From the NCBI GenBank assembly GCA_016706055.1, contig JADJKL010000003.1, forward strand, positions 124,001-188,000: a DNA stretch of 64,000 nt, read 5' to 3'. The notes below the pieces were generated by a model. The model did no database searches. It worked only from the letters and a program-made list of their open reading frames with translations, and had not been told where the DNA came from. The stretch comes from Chitinophagaceae bacterium. Its GTDB lineage: Bacteria > Bacteroidota > Bacteroidia > Chitinophagales > Chitinophagaceae. The position numbers were made by a program, and so were the translations under genes. This document shows positions 1 to 8,396 of this stretch, piece after piece; position 1 is the stretch's first letter; the number at the start of each line of letters is the position of its first letter.

Positions 1-2028
1 ATACCGATAGTAATGATCGCCGTTAATGTCTTCGGCCGTTTTCATAATGCCGAGGCTGATCCAGCTTTCTGCATCGGGAACGAGTTCGCCATGTAAACGC
101 ATTTCTATTCCGGCAGCGTAGGCTTTGGCATTGTTCTCTCCAAAGTAACGGATACGGACATTGTCAACATCGTATGGCACTACATCGGTCATGCTTTTAT
201 AATAGGCTTCTGTTGTCCAACGCATCGGACGGCCGCCAATGCCGATAAAATTATAATCGAAGCCGGCAACACCTTGCCAGCTTTTTTGCGATTTTAAATC
301 GGTGTTGATGCTGCCATCATATCTTCTAAGCTCTCTATAAAAAGGCGGCTGATTGTATGCACCGGCTGCGACCCGAAAAATAATATCTCGTTTCCAGTTA
401 GGACTCCAGCTTGCACCGAGTCTTGGAGAAATAAGAAATTCTCCATTGAGAGAATTATAATTGAAACGAACACCGGCAGTAAGCGTTGCTGAATGGGAAG
501 AATCTTTCCCAAGTAAAATATTGTCCTGTATGTAACCGGAAAATTTATTGATGTCTAATGCGGCTGATGATTTTATTACTTTATTCAGGCGAAGCATATT
601 GGGTTGATATGGCAATGCATAACCTGCGGAATCCTGGAATTCCCATTCGTTTAGTTTGTCGTTGATCTTTGCTTTATCATAACCAACGCCCCATTGAAAA
701 GCATGTTTGCCCTGATCGAAAAATCCTTTGTGTGATAGGTTCCAGTTTTCTACGTTGAGTTCATTTCTTGCCCAGTTCTGGTACACCCCTGCACCCAATG
801 GGTTTACAATTAAACCATAGGTTGGATTTCGTTTATCAAAATCTCTTTCGCCAAAAAGGTAAGCACCGATGATGTCCACATTTTCTTTTTCATCGTTTTC
901 AAACCGGGAAGCCATCCATTTTAGTTTCAATTTTTTGGTGGGTTGGTTGATAAGAGAAAAGCCAAGCATGTTGGTTTGGTATTCATCTTTCTCTCTTCCT
1001 TCAAAATAAATATCTACACCGATGGTGGCACTAAAGATTGGAGAAAAAACAGAAGTTGTAAGCTGGCTTTCCTGTGGTATAAGTGAAAATTTTGTTTGTG
1101 AAATATTACTTAACAACTCAGCCGACCATTTAGGATTGAACTGGTAAGCAAGCAATGCCTGAAAATCGGCTGATGATGGTACGTAGTTTCCTTTTGTTTC
1201 CTGACTGCTTAATAAATTCCTATTGCTGCGATTGCGAATGCCAAGCAGGTAACTGAATTTTGAATTTTTGTTGACACCTTCTACTTGTAAGCCTTGTTCC
1301 AAAATACTTACATAAGCAGAGCCGCCGAATTTCTTTGGCTTCTTATATTGAATATCCAATACACTACTCATTTTATCGCCATACTTCGCTTGGAAACCAC
1401 CGTTGTAAAAACTGATGCCTTTCACCATTTCAGGATTGATGAAACTAAGGCCTTCCTGTTGTCCGCTTCTTACCAGGTACGGACGAAATATTTCAAAATC
1501 ATTTACATAGATTAGATTCTCATCATAACTACCACCACGAACGGAATATTGAGAAGTCAGTTCATTATTAGAGCCAACAAATATTTTAATCAAACTTTCA
1601 ACTCCTGTTACCGCCGAAGGAAGATTGATAATAGTTTTTGGATTGGGTTTTATAAGTCCGGCTTCTCTTCTGTCCCGTTGATCGGTAATGATTACCTCTT
1701 CTAATGTTTTCTCGCCTTTTTCTAATCGGATAGTAATTGTTTCTTCTTCACCTTCATTTAGGATGAAATTCTTTTGTTCAGTATTGCGACCAGCATAAGA
1801 GAAAATTAATGCAAAGGCTTTATCGGCAGCAACCATTAAGCGGAAGTAACCTGAATCGTTGGTAGTAATTCCTTTTGATTGACCTAAAATTGTAATGGAG
1901 ACATTGGCTAAAGGGTTTTCATTATCGTCAACCACTTTGCCGGAAACGTATGCAGATTTTTTCTGAGAGAAAGCGATGACTGTAACAAACAGTAGCAGTG
2001 TGGTTATGAAGAGTCTGGAAAGGTTCAT
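1..2028 (-). CDS. TonB-dependent outer-membrane receptor, C-terminus beyond left edge
   Basis: The frame is open from an ATG at 2028 down to base 1, so about 676 residues are visible and the end of the barrel is missing. Residues 1-22 are a signal peptide ending in VIAFSQ. Residues about 25-105 look like the carboxypeptidase-regulatory-like beta-sandwich (VSGKVVDDNENPLANVSI) common in Bacteroidota receptors. Residues about 110-230 match a plug domain (LPSAVTGVESLIK, then SVRGGSYDENLIYVND). The remainder is aromatic-rich barrel strands. The family imports large substrates across the outer membrane using TonB energy; the ligand cannot be read here. A SusD-like partner could lie outside the window, so none can be excluded. 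Confidence 0.93.
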   Translation of the reverse strand, partial: MNLSRLFITTLLLFVTVIAFSQKKSAYVSGKVVDDNENPLANVSITILGQSKGITTNDSGYFRLMVAADKAFALIFSYAGRNTEQKNFILNEGEEETITIRLEKGEKTLEEVIITDQRDRREAGLIKPNPKTIINLPSAVTGVESLIKIFVGSNNELTSQYSVRGGSYDENLIYVNDFEIFRPYLVRSGQQEGLSFINPEMVKGISFYNGGFQAKYGDKMSSVLDIQYKKPKKFGGSAYVSILEQGLQVEGVNKNSKFSYLLGIRNRSNRNLLSSQETKGNYVPSSADFQALLAYQFNPKWSAELLSNISQTKFSLIPQESQLTTSVFSPIFSATIGVDIYFEGREKDEYQTNMLGFSLINQPTKKLKLKWMASRFENDEKENVDIIGAYLFGERDFDKRNPTYGLIVNPLGAGVYQNWARNELNVENWNLSHKGFFDQGKHAFQWGVGYDKAKINDKLNEWEFQDSAGYALPYQPNMLRLNKVIKSSAALDINKFSGYIQDNILLGKDSSHSATLTAGVRFNYNSLNGEFLISPRLGASWSPNWKRDIIFRVAAGAYNQPPFYRELRRYDGSINTDLKSQKSWQGVAGFDYNFIGIGGRPMRWTTEAYYKSMTDVVPYDVDNVRIRYFGENNAKAYAAGIEMRLHGELVPDAESWISLGIMKTAEDINGDHYYRY

Positions 2029-2133
2029 TCCTTAGATGAGGATCTTGATAACACTATTACTCAATTAATTTTGCTTTGCCTAAATGCCTTGAAGAAATGT
2101 AGGGATGATTTATTTGACTATAAATATAAAAAA

Positions 2134-2239
2134 TGAACCACATAGGCAGATAGTTCATAGCAGGGACTCTGTAACACATAGTGTGAGATATCTATGTGCA
2201 TATTAAAAGCACATGTTCCTTATGTTTCTATGTGGTTCA
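2134..2239. repeat. Inverted-repeat element in the gap between the TonB receptor and rpe
   Basis: The arms TGAACCACATAG (2134-2145) and CTATGTGGTTCA (2228-2239) are perfect 12-base inverted repeats. The interior carries further CATAG/CTATG words and a small hairpin, ATGTGC (2195-2200 region) against GCACAT about nine bases on. The layout resembles short non-coding repeats that I recall from intergenic DNA of Bacteroidota. No open frame of note lies in 2029-2276. Confidence 0.6.
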
Positions 2240-2276
2240 AATGTGACTTATTAAATCTCTGTACTTAAGTATAAAA

Positions 2277-2923
2277 TTAAAGTGACTTTAGTTTTGCAAT
2301 GGTGGCTTTCGGATCGGCAGATTTAAAAACGGTATTTCCTGCCACCAAAACATCAGCACCAGCAGCAATGATTGACGGTGCATTTTCCAATGTCACACCA
2401 CCATCAATTTCTATCAGCACATTCAATCCCTTTTCATCAATCATTTTGCGGAGTTGCTTAATTTTCTCGATTGTATGTGGAATAAATTTTTGTCCGCCGA
2501 AACCGGGGTTTACACTCATCATGCATACAAGGTCAATCTCATGAAGCACATCGCTTAATCCGGCAACAGGTGTATGCGGATTGAGAGCCACACCAGCTTT
2601 CATACCTAATGATTTTATCTGCTGAATATTTCTATGTAAGTGATTACAGGTTTCAAGATGAACGGTAAGATTATCAGCCCCGGCATTTTTAAATTGCTCG
2701 GCAAAGTTTTCTGGGTTTACAATCATTAGGTGTACATCGCAAACCTTTTTTGTTGCTTTTCTAAAAACTCAATCAGCATTGGACCGAAACTGATATTGGG
2801 AACAAAATTTCCATCCATTACATCCAAATGAAACCAATCTGCTTCACTTTCGTTCAGCATATTACAATCGGCTTCGAGGTTGAGATAATTGGCGGAGAGA
2901 AGGGAAGGTGCGATGATTGGCAT
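2277..2923 (-). CDS. rpe: Ribulose-phosphate 3-epimerase, broken by one missing base
   Basis: Interconverts ribulose 5-phosphate and xylulose 5-phosphate in the pentose phosphate pathway (cytosol). The N-terminal part (ATG at 2923) shows IIAPSLLSANY, HLDVMDGNFVPN and SFGP, typical of this TIM barrel. The C-terminal part shows VHLETCNH, MSVNPGFGGQKF, IDGGV and AGADVLVAGNTVF. The two parts are in different frames. Adding one A to the four-A run at 2757-2760 (coding strand) joins them as FLEKATKKVCDVHLMIVNP and gives 215 residues, the usual family size. Start to stop spans 648 bases minus one. Sequencing error is likelier than a real lesion, because all catalytic motifs are intact. Confidence 0.92.
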
Positions 2924-3025
2924 AAGTGCTTATTTGCCCTGCAAGATACTTAGTTTATTAGTTAATTAGGTGATTGGTGAATTTGGGTATGTCAGTTTCC
3001 GCACATTCTTTTGGTTTAAACTGGG

Positions 3026-4039
3026 TTATTTTCTCCTTGTAGCCAACTTGTCCGTCGCTTTTGCTTCGGTAAATGTATTGTCCAGACTAAATGCCCGTTG
3101 GTAGTTTAATTTGGCCTCGTTTAAATTTCCCATTGCCTCATTACATTTTCCCATCCAGTAGTATGCATCCGGAAAAGTGGCAGAAATTGTGTTAGCCAGT
3201 TGTACAGTTTTTAATGCTTCGCTAAATTTTTTCTGGTCGTATAGTACTCTTGCTTTTTCAATATAAGCATTCAGGTAATAATAATCATGCTGCAAAGCCT
3301 GGTCGAACAAACTCAGTGCTTTTGCTTTCTCATTGATATTAGAATAATAAAGTCCTTTAAAATAATATGGTTCAGCATGTAAATTCAATGTATCAATTTT
3401 TATCAGTGAATCACAAATAGCAACTGCTTTGGGATTTTTTGCTTCGCCATATTTATAGGCTAGTTCGTAATTAAGTTCTATATCGTATGGCGTTAGTGAA
3501 TAAGCTTTTTCTAAAATAGTGAGAGCCTCTGTATTGTTTCCTTTTTTTCCTAGAAGTCCAGCCTTCATTTTCAATACATCTACCTGTTCTGGATTTGCGA
3601 GCAAAATTTTATTTACCAGCTCCAATGCATTATCCGTTTTACCAGTCGCTTCGTAGGAACGAGCCAATGTTAGTTGCAATAAAAAACTATTTGGTAACTC
3701 TTTTACAGCATCATTTAAAAACTGAATAGCAGAGTCAGGTTTTTTGTCGAGCAATAGATTGCTTAGCCCATACGCATATTTCTCATCTTTCTTCATTGAC
3801 CAGGCTTTCTTAAAATCTTCAAGTGCTGGTTCGGGCAGGTTATTTGAATTTAATAATACGGCTCTGCGGAAATAGAGTGCATCATTTTCAGGTTCCTTAC
3901 TAATACTGTCAGTTAAAACGGAATAAGGTTCTTTCTCAAGAATATCGCTGAATGGAGAATTGGAACCTTTATCAGTGCAACTACTGATAAATATCATCAA
4001 AATAAAGGCAGGGCTAATTATTTTTGCAAATCGCTTCAT
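3026..4039 (-). CDS. TPR-repeat lipoprotein
   Basis: 337 residues. The start is a type II signal peptide with lipobox FISSC (Cys21), so the protein should be lipid-anchored on the periplasmic side or outer membrane. The rest is a run of roughly eight tetratricopeptide repeats, with recurring A..Y..LAY, KAL.LFDQAL and AY.EKARVLY patterns between residues about 50 and 330. TPR arrays are protein-protein scaffolds, and the partner is unknown. It stands alone: rpe lies 102 bases downstream on the same strand and the next gene upstream is divergent. Confidence 0.85.
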   Translation of the reverse strand: MKRFAKIISPAFILMIFISSCTDKGSNSPFSDILEKEPYSVLTDSISKEPENDALYFRRAVLLNSNNLPEPALEDFKKAWSMKKDEKYAYGLSNLLLDKKPDSAIQFLNDAVKELPNSFLLQLTLARSYEATGKTDNALELVNKILLANPEQVDVLKMKAGLLGKKGNNTEALTILEKAYSLTPYDIELNYELAYKYGEAKNPKAVAICDSLIKIDTLNLHAEPYYFKGLYYSNINEKAKALSLFDQALQHDYYYLNAYIEKARVLYDQKKFSEALKTVQLANTISATFPDAYYWMGKCNEAMGNLNEAKLNYQRAFSLDNTFTEAKATDKLATRRK

Positions 4040-4083
4040 TTTTCAAAACTAATTGATTTTATAAATGCAGGTATGACAATGTT

Positions 4084-4117
4084 CTGACAAATTAAATTTA
4101 TTGAGAAAATACCTTTG
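4084..4117 (+). promoter_or_regulatory. Candidate Bacteroidota-type promoter for the propeller lipoprotein gene
   Basis: TACCTTTG at 4110-4117 matches the TAnnTTTG -7 element. CTGACA at 4084-4089 lies 20 bases upstream at the -33 position but is not the TTTG consensus. The ATG is 41 bases beyond the -7 element. Confidence 0.5.
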
Positions 4118-4158
4118 CAGCCTGCAAAAAAGCAGACTTCCCGATTAAACGAATAAAG

Positions 4159-5256
4159 ATGAAAAAACTTGTGTACTTATTTTCCTTAGTGCTTCTTTTA
4201 GCTTCTTGTAGTAACCAGACAAAAATTACAGCTGCAGCAAATCAAGTAGCAGATACCTTACGATATCCGGATGAAGCACATCTGAAAAATATTCAGCAGT
4301 TGACTTTTGGGGGCGATAATGCTGAAGCTTATTGGAGTTATGATAGCAAGTATCTTGTTTTTCAGCGTACCAATCCCAATGCTGGAATTCCTTGTGATCA
4401 GATTTTTATGGGTAAAGTGCCAACGAAAAAAGGGGAAAAATTTGAACCTAAAATGATAAGCAGTGGAAAAGGAAGAACGACCTGTCCTTACTTTACCAAA
4501 GATGGCAAGCATATTATTTATGCTTCTACACATTTAGGCAGTGCAGATTGTCCTCCGGTTCCAGACAGATCAAAATATGGTAATAAATATATCTGGCCTT
4601 TATACGAAAGCTTTGACATCTTTATGGCAGACCTAGATGGGAAAATTGTAAAGCAACTGACTAATGCAAAAGGCTATGATGCAGAGGCAACCTTATCGCC
4701 AGATGGGGAACAAATGATATATACCAGTGATAAAGACGGAGATATTGAACTCTATATTATGAATTTAAAAACTGGAGCGGAAAAAAGAATTACGAATACA
4801 TTGGGTTATGATGGTGGTGCATGGTTTAGTCCAGATGGTAAAAAGATTATCTGGAGAGCCAGTCGTCCAAAAACAGATGCCGAAATAAAAGAGTACAAAG
4901 ATTTGCTTGCTGAAAACCTTGTGGCTCCCACAAATATGGAAGTTTTTATAGCCAATGCAGATGGTAGCAATGTAAAGCAGGTTACCAATTTCGGTCAGGC
5001 CAACTGGGCACCTTCTTATTTTCCGGACAGCAAACGAATCATTTTTGCAAGTAATCAGGAATATAAAAGAGGGTTTCCATTTAATCTATATTCTATTAAT
5101 GAAGATGGCACTAACCTGCAGAAAGTAAGTCATGAAAAAATATTCGATGCTTTCCCCATGTTTTCGCCAGATGGAAAGAAATTGGTTTTTTGCAGTAACC
5201 GGAATAACGGAGGCACACATGATACCAATATTTTTGTGGCTGATTGGGTAGAATAA
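4159..5256 (+). CDS. TolB-like beta-propeller lipoprotein
   Basis: 365 residues with a lipobox LLLASC (Cys17). The body contains repeated WD40-like/PD40 blades of the TolB type: YWSYDSKYLVFQR near 58-70, ATLSPDGEQMIYTS, AWFSPDGKKIIWRA, SYFPDSKRIIFAS and MFSPDGKKLVFCS. The motif (S/T)PDG.K(I/L)(I/V)(F/Y) marks each blade. Such proteins are periplasmic or surface propellers of mostly unknown function; this one has no fused peptidase domain. The gene has its own candidate promoter and is followed 53 bases later by the small membrane protein gene. Confidence 0.82.
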   Translation: MKKLVYLFSLVLLLASCSNQTKITAAANQVADTLRYPDEAHLKNIQQLTFGGDNAEAYWSYDSKYLVFQRTNPNAGIPCDQIFMGKVPTKKGEKFEPKMISSGKGRTTCPYFTKDGKHIIYASTHLGSADCPPVPDRSKYGNKYIWPLYESFDIFMADLDGKIVKQLTNAKGYDAEATLSPDGEQMIYTSDKDGDIELYIMNLKTGAEKRITNTLGYDGGAWFSPDGKKIIWRASRPKTDAEIKEYKDLLAENLVAPTNMEVFIANADGSNVKQVTNFGQANWAPSYFPDSKRIIFASNQEYKRGFPFNLYSINEDGTNLQKVSHEKIFDAFPMFSPDGKKLVFCSNRNNGGTHDTNIFVADWVE

Positions 5257-5260
5257 TCTT

Positions 5261-5290
5261 TTTGTCATATGGCTCACCTTATTACCTTTG
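5261..5290 (+). promoter_or_regulatory. Candidate promoter for the 5.3 kb membrane-protein gene
   Basis: TTTG at 5261-5264 and TACCTTTG at 5283-5290 are separated by 18 bases, matching the Bacteroidota -33/-7 layout. The ATG follows 19 bases after the -7 element. Confidence 0.5.
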
Positions 5291-5309
5291 AGGCATAAAA
5301 TTTAATTGT

Positions 5310-5776
5310 ATGTATCAAGGAATGTTACATCTTCACAGTGTTCTTCGTTGGATTATTCTAATCTTACTATTAGTTGCAGTCTATAAAAGTCTGGTGGATA
5401 AGAACAAGCCTTTTACATCGGGACATAGAAAAACCGGGCTTTTCCTGATGATAAGTGCAGATGTAATGTTACTGGTTGGAATATATCAGTGGGTTACCGG
5501 ACCGATGGGTTTAAAAAGTATTCAAGCCAATGGTATGAGTGTGGTGATGAAAAATTCAGTCCTTCGTTTTTTGCTATTGAACATTTCGTAGGAATGATTG
5601 TCGCAATTATTCTTATACATATTGGTTATTCTTATGCAAAAAAAGATGTTCCAGACGCAGTAAAACATAAAAGAGCATTCTTGTTTTATGGCCTTGCTTT
5701 ACTAATCATTCTTATATTTATTCCATGGCCTTTCAGAGAAGTTGGTGCAGGAAGAGGATGGTTGCCGGGTATGTAA
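5310..5776 (+). CDS. Small four-helix membrane protein of unknown function, broken by one missing base
   Basis: The first frame (from 5310) encodes HSVLRWIILILLLVAVYKSL and a second membrane helix, LFLMISADVMLLVGIYQWVTG, then stops at 5589-5591. The second frame continues with FAIEHFVGMIVAIILIHIGY, a fourth helix and ends in GRGWLPGM at 5776. Adding one T to the six-T run at 5567-5572 joins them as NSVLRFFAIEHFVGM and gives 155 residues. Conserved His residues sit at helix ends (LHLHS, IEHF, LIHIG), which could suggest haem binding. I recall similar Bacteroidota proteins being labelled cytochrome b-like, but that label is weak. Function unknown. Confidence 0.8.
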
Positions 5777-5777
5777 T

Positions 5778-6275
5778 CTATCTCTTTCCTAATTCTATCA
5801 CTTCGCAGGTTTTCATTTCTTTGCCATCAATAACAAATCGGATGATGGTTCTTACTTTGTGCCAGCCATGTTTGCCGGCAGCTCCGGGGTTCATGTGAAG
5901 ACAATTGATTGTTGAGTCGTACATCACTTTTAATATATGTGAATGACCACTGATGAATAATTGTGGTTGATGAATAGCTAGTTCCTTTCTAGTTTCCGGA
6001 TTGTATTTCGGAGGTGATCCGCCGATATGCCGCATCATCACTTTTACTTCTTCACACATAAAAACTAATTGTTCTGGATATTCATTTCTTATTGATGCAT
6101 CGTCAATATTTCCATAAACACCTTTAATCTTCCGACCGATTTCAGCGTTCAGACGGTTCGCAACTCCTTCGCCAAAATCTCCAGCATGCCATATTTCATC
6201 ACAGTTTTCAAAATGTTTAAAAACTGCTTCATCTAAAAAACCATGTGTGTCTGATATTAGCCCTATTCTTGTCAT
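5778..6275 (-). CDS. YfcE/MJ0936-type metallophosphoesterase
   Basis: Calcineurin-like phosphodiesterase of 165 residues. Metal-ligand motifs are in the expected order: ISDTHG near the N-terminus, HAGDFG, VYGNIDD, and SGHSHI followed by MNPGA. The small family acts on phosphodiesters in the cytosol, often with Mn2+; the natural substrate is usually unknown. The ATG at 6275 is preferred because the alternative start at 6284 is TTG and adds only three residues. It converges with the membrane-protein gene, with one base between their stop codons. Confidence 0.87.
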   Translation of the reverse strand: MTRIGLISDTHGFLDEAVFKHFENCDEIWHAGDFGEGVANRLNAEIGRKIKGVYGNIDDASIRNEYPEQLVFMCEEVKVMMRHIGGSPPKYNPETRKELAIHQPQLFISGHSHILKVMYDSTINCLHMNPGAAGKHGWHKVRTIIRFVIDGKEMKTCEVIELGKR

Positions 6276-6451
6276 CTTGTACAATAAAATTAGTTGTAAA
6301 TTTGAATATGCCTCTAAAACGCAACTTCACTTATTATATTGACAAAAGAAAATGGAAATACTATTTTCTTATGGTCTCCTTGAATTGGATAAATAATTTG
6401 TTGTTTTTCAACAATTATTAATTCTCAATTACTAATTATAAATTCATAATC

Positions 6452-7609
6452 ATGCCTCACTATTATAAACTCGGAACAATTCCGCATAAACGTCATACAC
6501 AATTCCGCAGACCTGATGGTGAATTATATTCAGAACAATTATTTTCTACCGAAGGATTTTCAAACGATTATTCCTTAATGTATCATGTTTATCCGCCAAC
6601 ACAAATTATAAAAACAGAACCGCAAATAAATGTTTCTCCAACCATTGCTGAAGAAAAAATGTTGAAGCACCGAAGCTTTGAAGGATTTAAGGTGAAACCA
6701 GCTAAAGATTTTTTGCAAAGTCGCATTCCGATATTAGTGAATAATGATTGTCATATCGTTCTGGCAGCTCCGCAAGAAAGTATGAAAGACTATTTCTACA
6801 AGAATACCGATGCAGATGAAATGATATTTGTACATGAAGGAACTGGTGTACTGAAAACAATGTATGGCGAATTAAAGTTTGGGTACGGCGATTACCTCGT
6901 TATTCCAAGAGGAACAATTTATCAAATTCATTTTGATACTGCTGATAACAGATTGTTTATTGTTGAATCTTTCAGCCCGATGCGTTATCCAAAAAGATAC
7001 CAGAGTAACTATGGACAGTTACTGGAGCATTCGCCATTTTGCGAAAGGGATATAAGATGTCCGCAAAATCTGCAAACTTTTGATGAGAAAGGTGACTTCT
7101 TAATTAAAGCCAAAAAGAAAGGAGTCCTATACGGTCTTCATTATGGCACTCATCCCTTTGATGTGATTGGCTGGGATGGCTGTTGCTATCCTTATGCATT
7201 TTCCATTCATGATTTTGAACCGATAACCGGAAGAGTACACCAACCGCCACCGGTACACCAGACTTTTGAAGCACACAATTTTGTTGTTTGCTCTTTTGTC
7301 CCAAGATTATTTGATTATCATCCCGATGCAATACCTGCTCCATATAATCATAGTAATATAGATAGTGATGAACTGCTGTATTATGTAGATGGCGATTTTA
7401 TGAGCCGCAAAAATGTAACAAGAGGAATGATAACCTTACATCCTGCCGGAATACCACATGGACCACATCCTGGAGCCGTTAAAAAAAGTATTGGTGCCAA
7501 AGAAACAAAAGAATTAGCGGTAATGGTTGATACTTTTCATCCTTTGATGCTCACAAAGGAAGCATTAGAGATTGAAAATGATGATTATGTGATGAGTTGG
7601 GCTGAATAA
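6452..7609 (+). CDS. hmgA: Homogentisate 1,2-dioxygenase
   Basis: 385 residues. Opens the ring of homogentisate to maleylacetoacetate in tyrosine/phenylalanine breakdown, using non-haem Fe(II). Family signatures are VIGWDGCCYPYAFSIHDFEP and PPPVHQTFEAHNFVVCSFVPR. By analogy with characterised enzymes the iron ligands would be the His of PYNHSN, the Glu of SDELLYY and the His of IPHGPHPG. The N-terminal cupin region (MIFVHEGTGVL, YGDYLVIPRGT) is intact. No other genes of the pathway are adjacent, so it appears to be transcribed alone; a terminator follows. Confidence 0.95.
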   Translation: MPHYYKLGTIPHKRHTQFRRPDGELYSEQLFSTEGFSNDYSLMYHVYPPTQIIKTEPQINVSPTIAEEKMLKHRSFEGFKVKPAKDFLQSRIPILVNNDCHIVLAAPQESMKDYFYKNTDADEMIFVHEGTGVLKTMYGELKFGYGDYLVIPRGTIYQIHFDTADNRLFIVESFSPMRYPKRYQSNYGQLLEHSPFCERDIRCPQNLQTFDEKGDFLIKAKKKGVLYGLHYGTHPFDVIGWDGCCYPYAFSIHDFEPITGRVHQPPPVHQTFEAHNFVVCSFVPRLFDYHPDAIPAPYNHSNIDSDELLYYVDGDFMSRKNVTRGMITLHPAGIPHGPHPGAVKKSIGAKETKELAVMVDTFHPLMLTKEALEIENDDYVMSWAE

Positions 7610-7633
7610 CAAACAATTTTATATAGATGGAAG

Positions 7634-7658
7634 AGGTTCGCATTTGCGAACCTTTTTT
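7634..7658 (+). terminator. Rho-independent terminator after hmgA
   Basis: AGGTTCGC, loop ATTT, GCGAACCT, then a T run to 7658. The stem is perfect and lies 25 bases after the hmgA stop. Confidence 0.85.
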
Positions 7659-7675
7659 CGTTGGTAGAAAATTAA

Positions 7676-7723
7676 TTTGTCAGTATAAGTTATGATGATT
7701 ACTTTTGTTAACCATTTGGTTAA
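7676..7723 (+). promoter_or_regulatory. Promoter and operator palindrome of the tetR-type gene
   Basis: TTTG at 7676-7679, a 20-base spacer and TACTTTTG at 7700-7707 form a full -33/-7 pair. The palindrome TTAACCATTTGGTTAA (7708-7723, arms TTAACCA/TGGTTAA, two-base centre) directly abuts the -7 element, covering the expected transcription start. The TetR-family ATG is five bases further on. This is the layout of an autorepressed TetR gene. A related site lies before the tolC-like gene (8367-8382). Confidence 0.7.
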
Positions 7724-7728
7724 ACTAT

Positions 7729-8352
7729 ATGGTTAAAAAGAATAAAATAAAAAATATTTCTGCCGAAGAAAAGATTCTGGCAGCTGCCCATAAAGTGTTC
7801 ACTACAAAAGGAATGAATGGTGCCCGCATGCAGGATATTGCTGATGAAGCCGGCATCAATAAAGCATTACTGCATTATTACTTTAAGGACAAAGACAAAC
7901 TTTTCGAAACCATTTTTGTTGTAGAGGCTCAGCGTTTCTTCCCCAAAATCACAATGATTTTTCAGTCAGATGCTCCACTGTTTGAAAAGATTGAAAATTT
8001 CGTTTCAGAATATATCGATGAAATGCAGGAGAATCCTTACCTGCCATGGTTCGTAATAAATGAGATGAACAGGGATCCAGAAAAATTTATGGATAAAGTT
8101 TGGGGGAAAGAGAATTTGCCAAAGCCTGCCAGATTTTTAGAGCAGATTGAAGAGGAAATAAAAGCTGGAAGAATTAAACGAATCAACCCGATACACTTGT
8201 TTATGAATATGATCTCTATGACAATTTTCCCTTTTTTGGGTAAACCTATGTTTGTCCGTAATCTGCGATTGTCAGACAAACAGTTTAATGAGATTATTGA
8301 ACAACGGAAAAAGGAAATTCCAAAATTTATTATTGATTCAATCAAGAAATAA
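7729..8352 (+). CDS. TetR-family transcriptional repressor of the efflux operon
   Basis: 207 residues from the ATG at 7729 (MVKKNKIKN). An upstream TTG at 7705 would place the start inside the promoter and is rejected. Residues about 14-60 form the TetR DNA-binding domain: ILAAAHKVFTTKGMNGARMQ, DIADEAGINKALLHYYFKDK, then DKLFETIF. The C-terminal part is a helical ligand-binding domain with no recognisable specificity. The gene precedes a tolC-hlyD-ABC-ABC-permease-permease array, 44 bases away, and both carry the same operator sequence. That parallels the TetR regulator beside ybhGFSR in Escherichia coli (CecR). Confidence 0.9.
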   Translation: MVKKNKIKNISAEEKILAAAHKVFTTKGMNGARMQDIADEAGINKALLHYYFKDKDKLFETIFVVEAQRFFPKITMIFQSDAPLFEKIENFVSEYIDEMQENPYLPWFVINEMNRDPEKFMDKVWGKENLPKPARFLEQIEEEIKAGRIKRINPIHLFMNMISMTIFPFLGKPMFVRNLRLSDKQFNEIIEQRKKEIPKFIIDSIKK

Positions 8353-8366
8353 TTTTCTGGTACGGG

Positions 8367-8382
8367 TTAACCAAATGCTTTT
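8367..8382 (+). promoter_or_regulatory. Second, degenerate operator copy upstream of the tolC-like gene
   Basis: TTAACCAAATGCTTTT matches the first 11 bases of the TetR palindrome read on its other strand (TTAACCAAATG) and 13 of its 16 positions. It lies 14 bases before the ATG. A weak -7-like TAATTTTC at 8350-8357 is nearby. Confidence 0.5.
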
Positions 8383-8396
8383 TTAAATAAACATTT

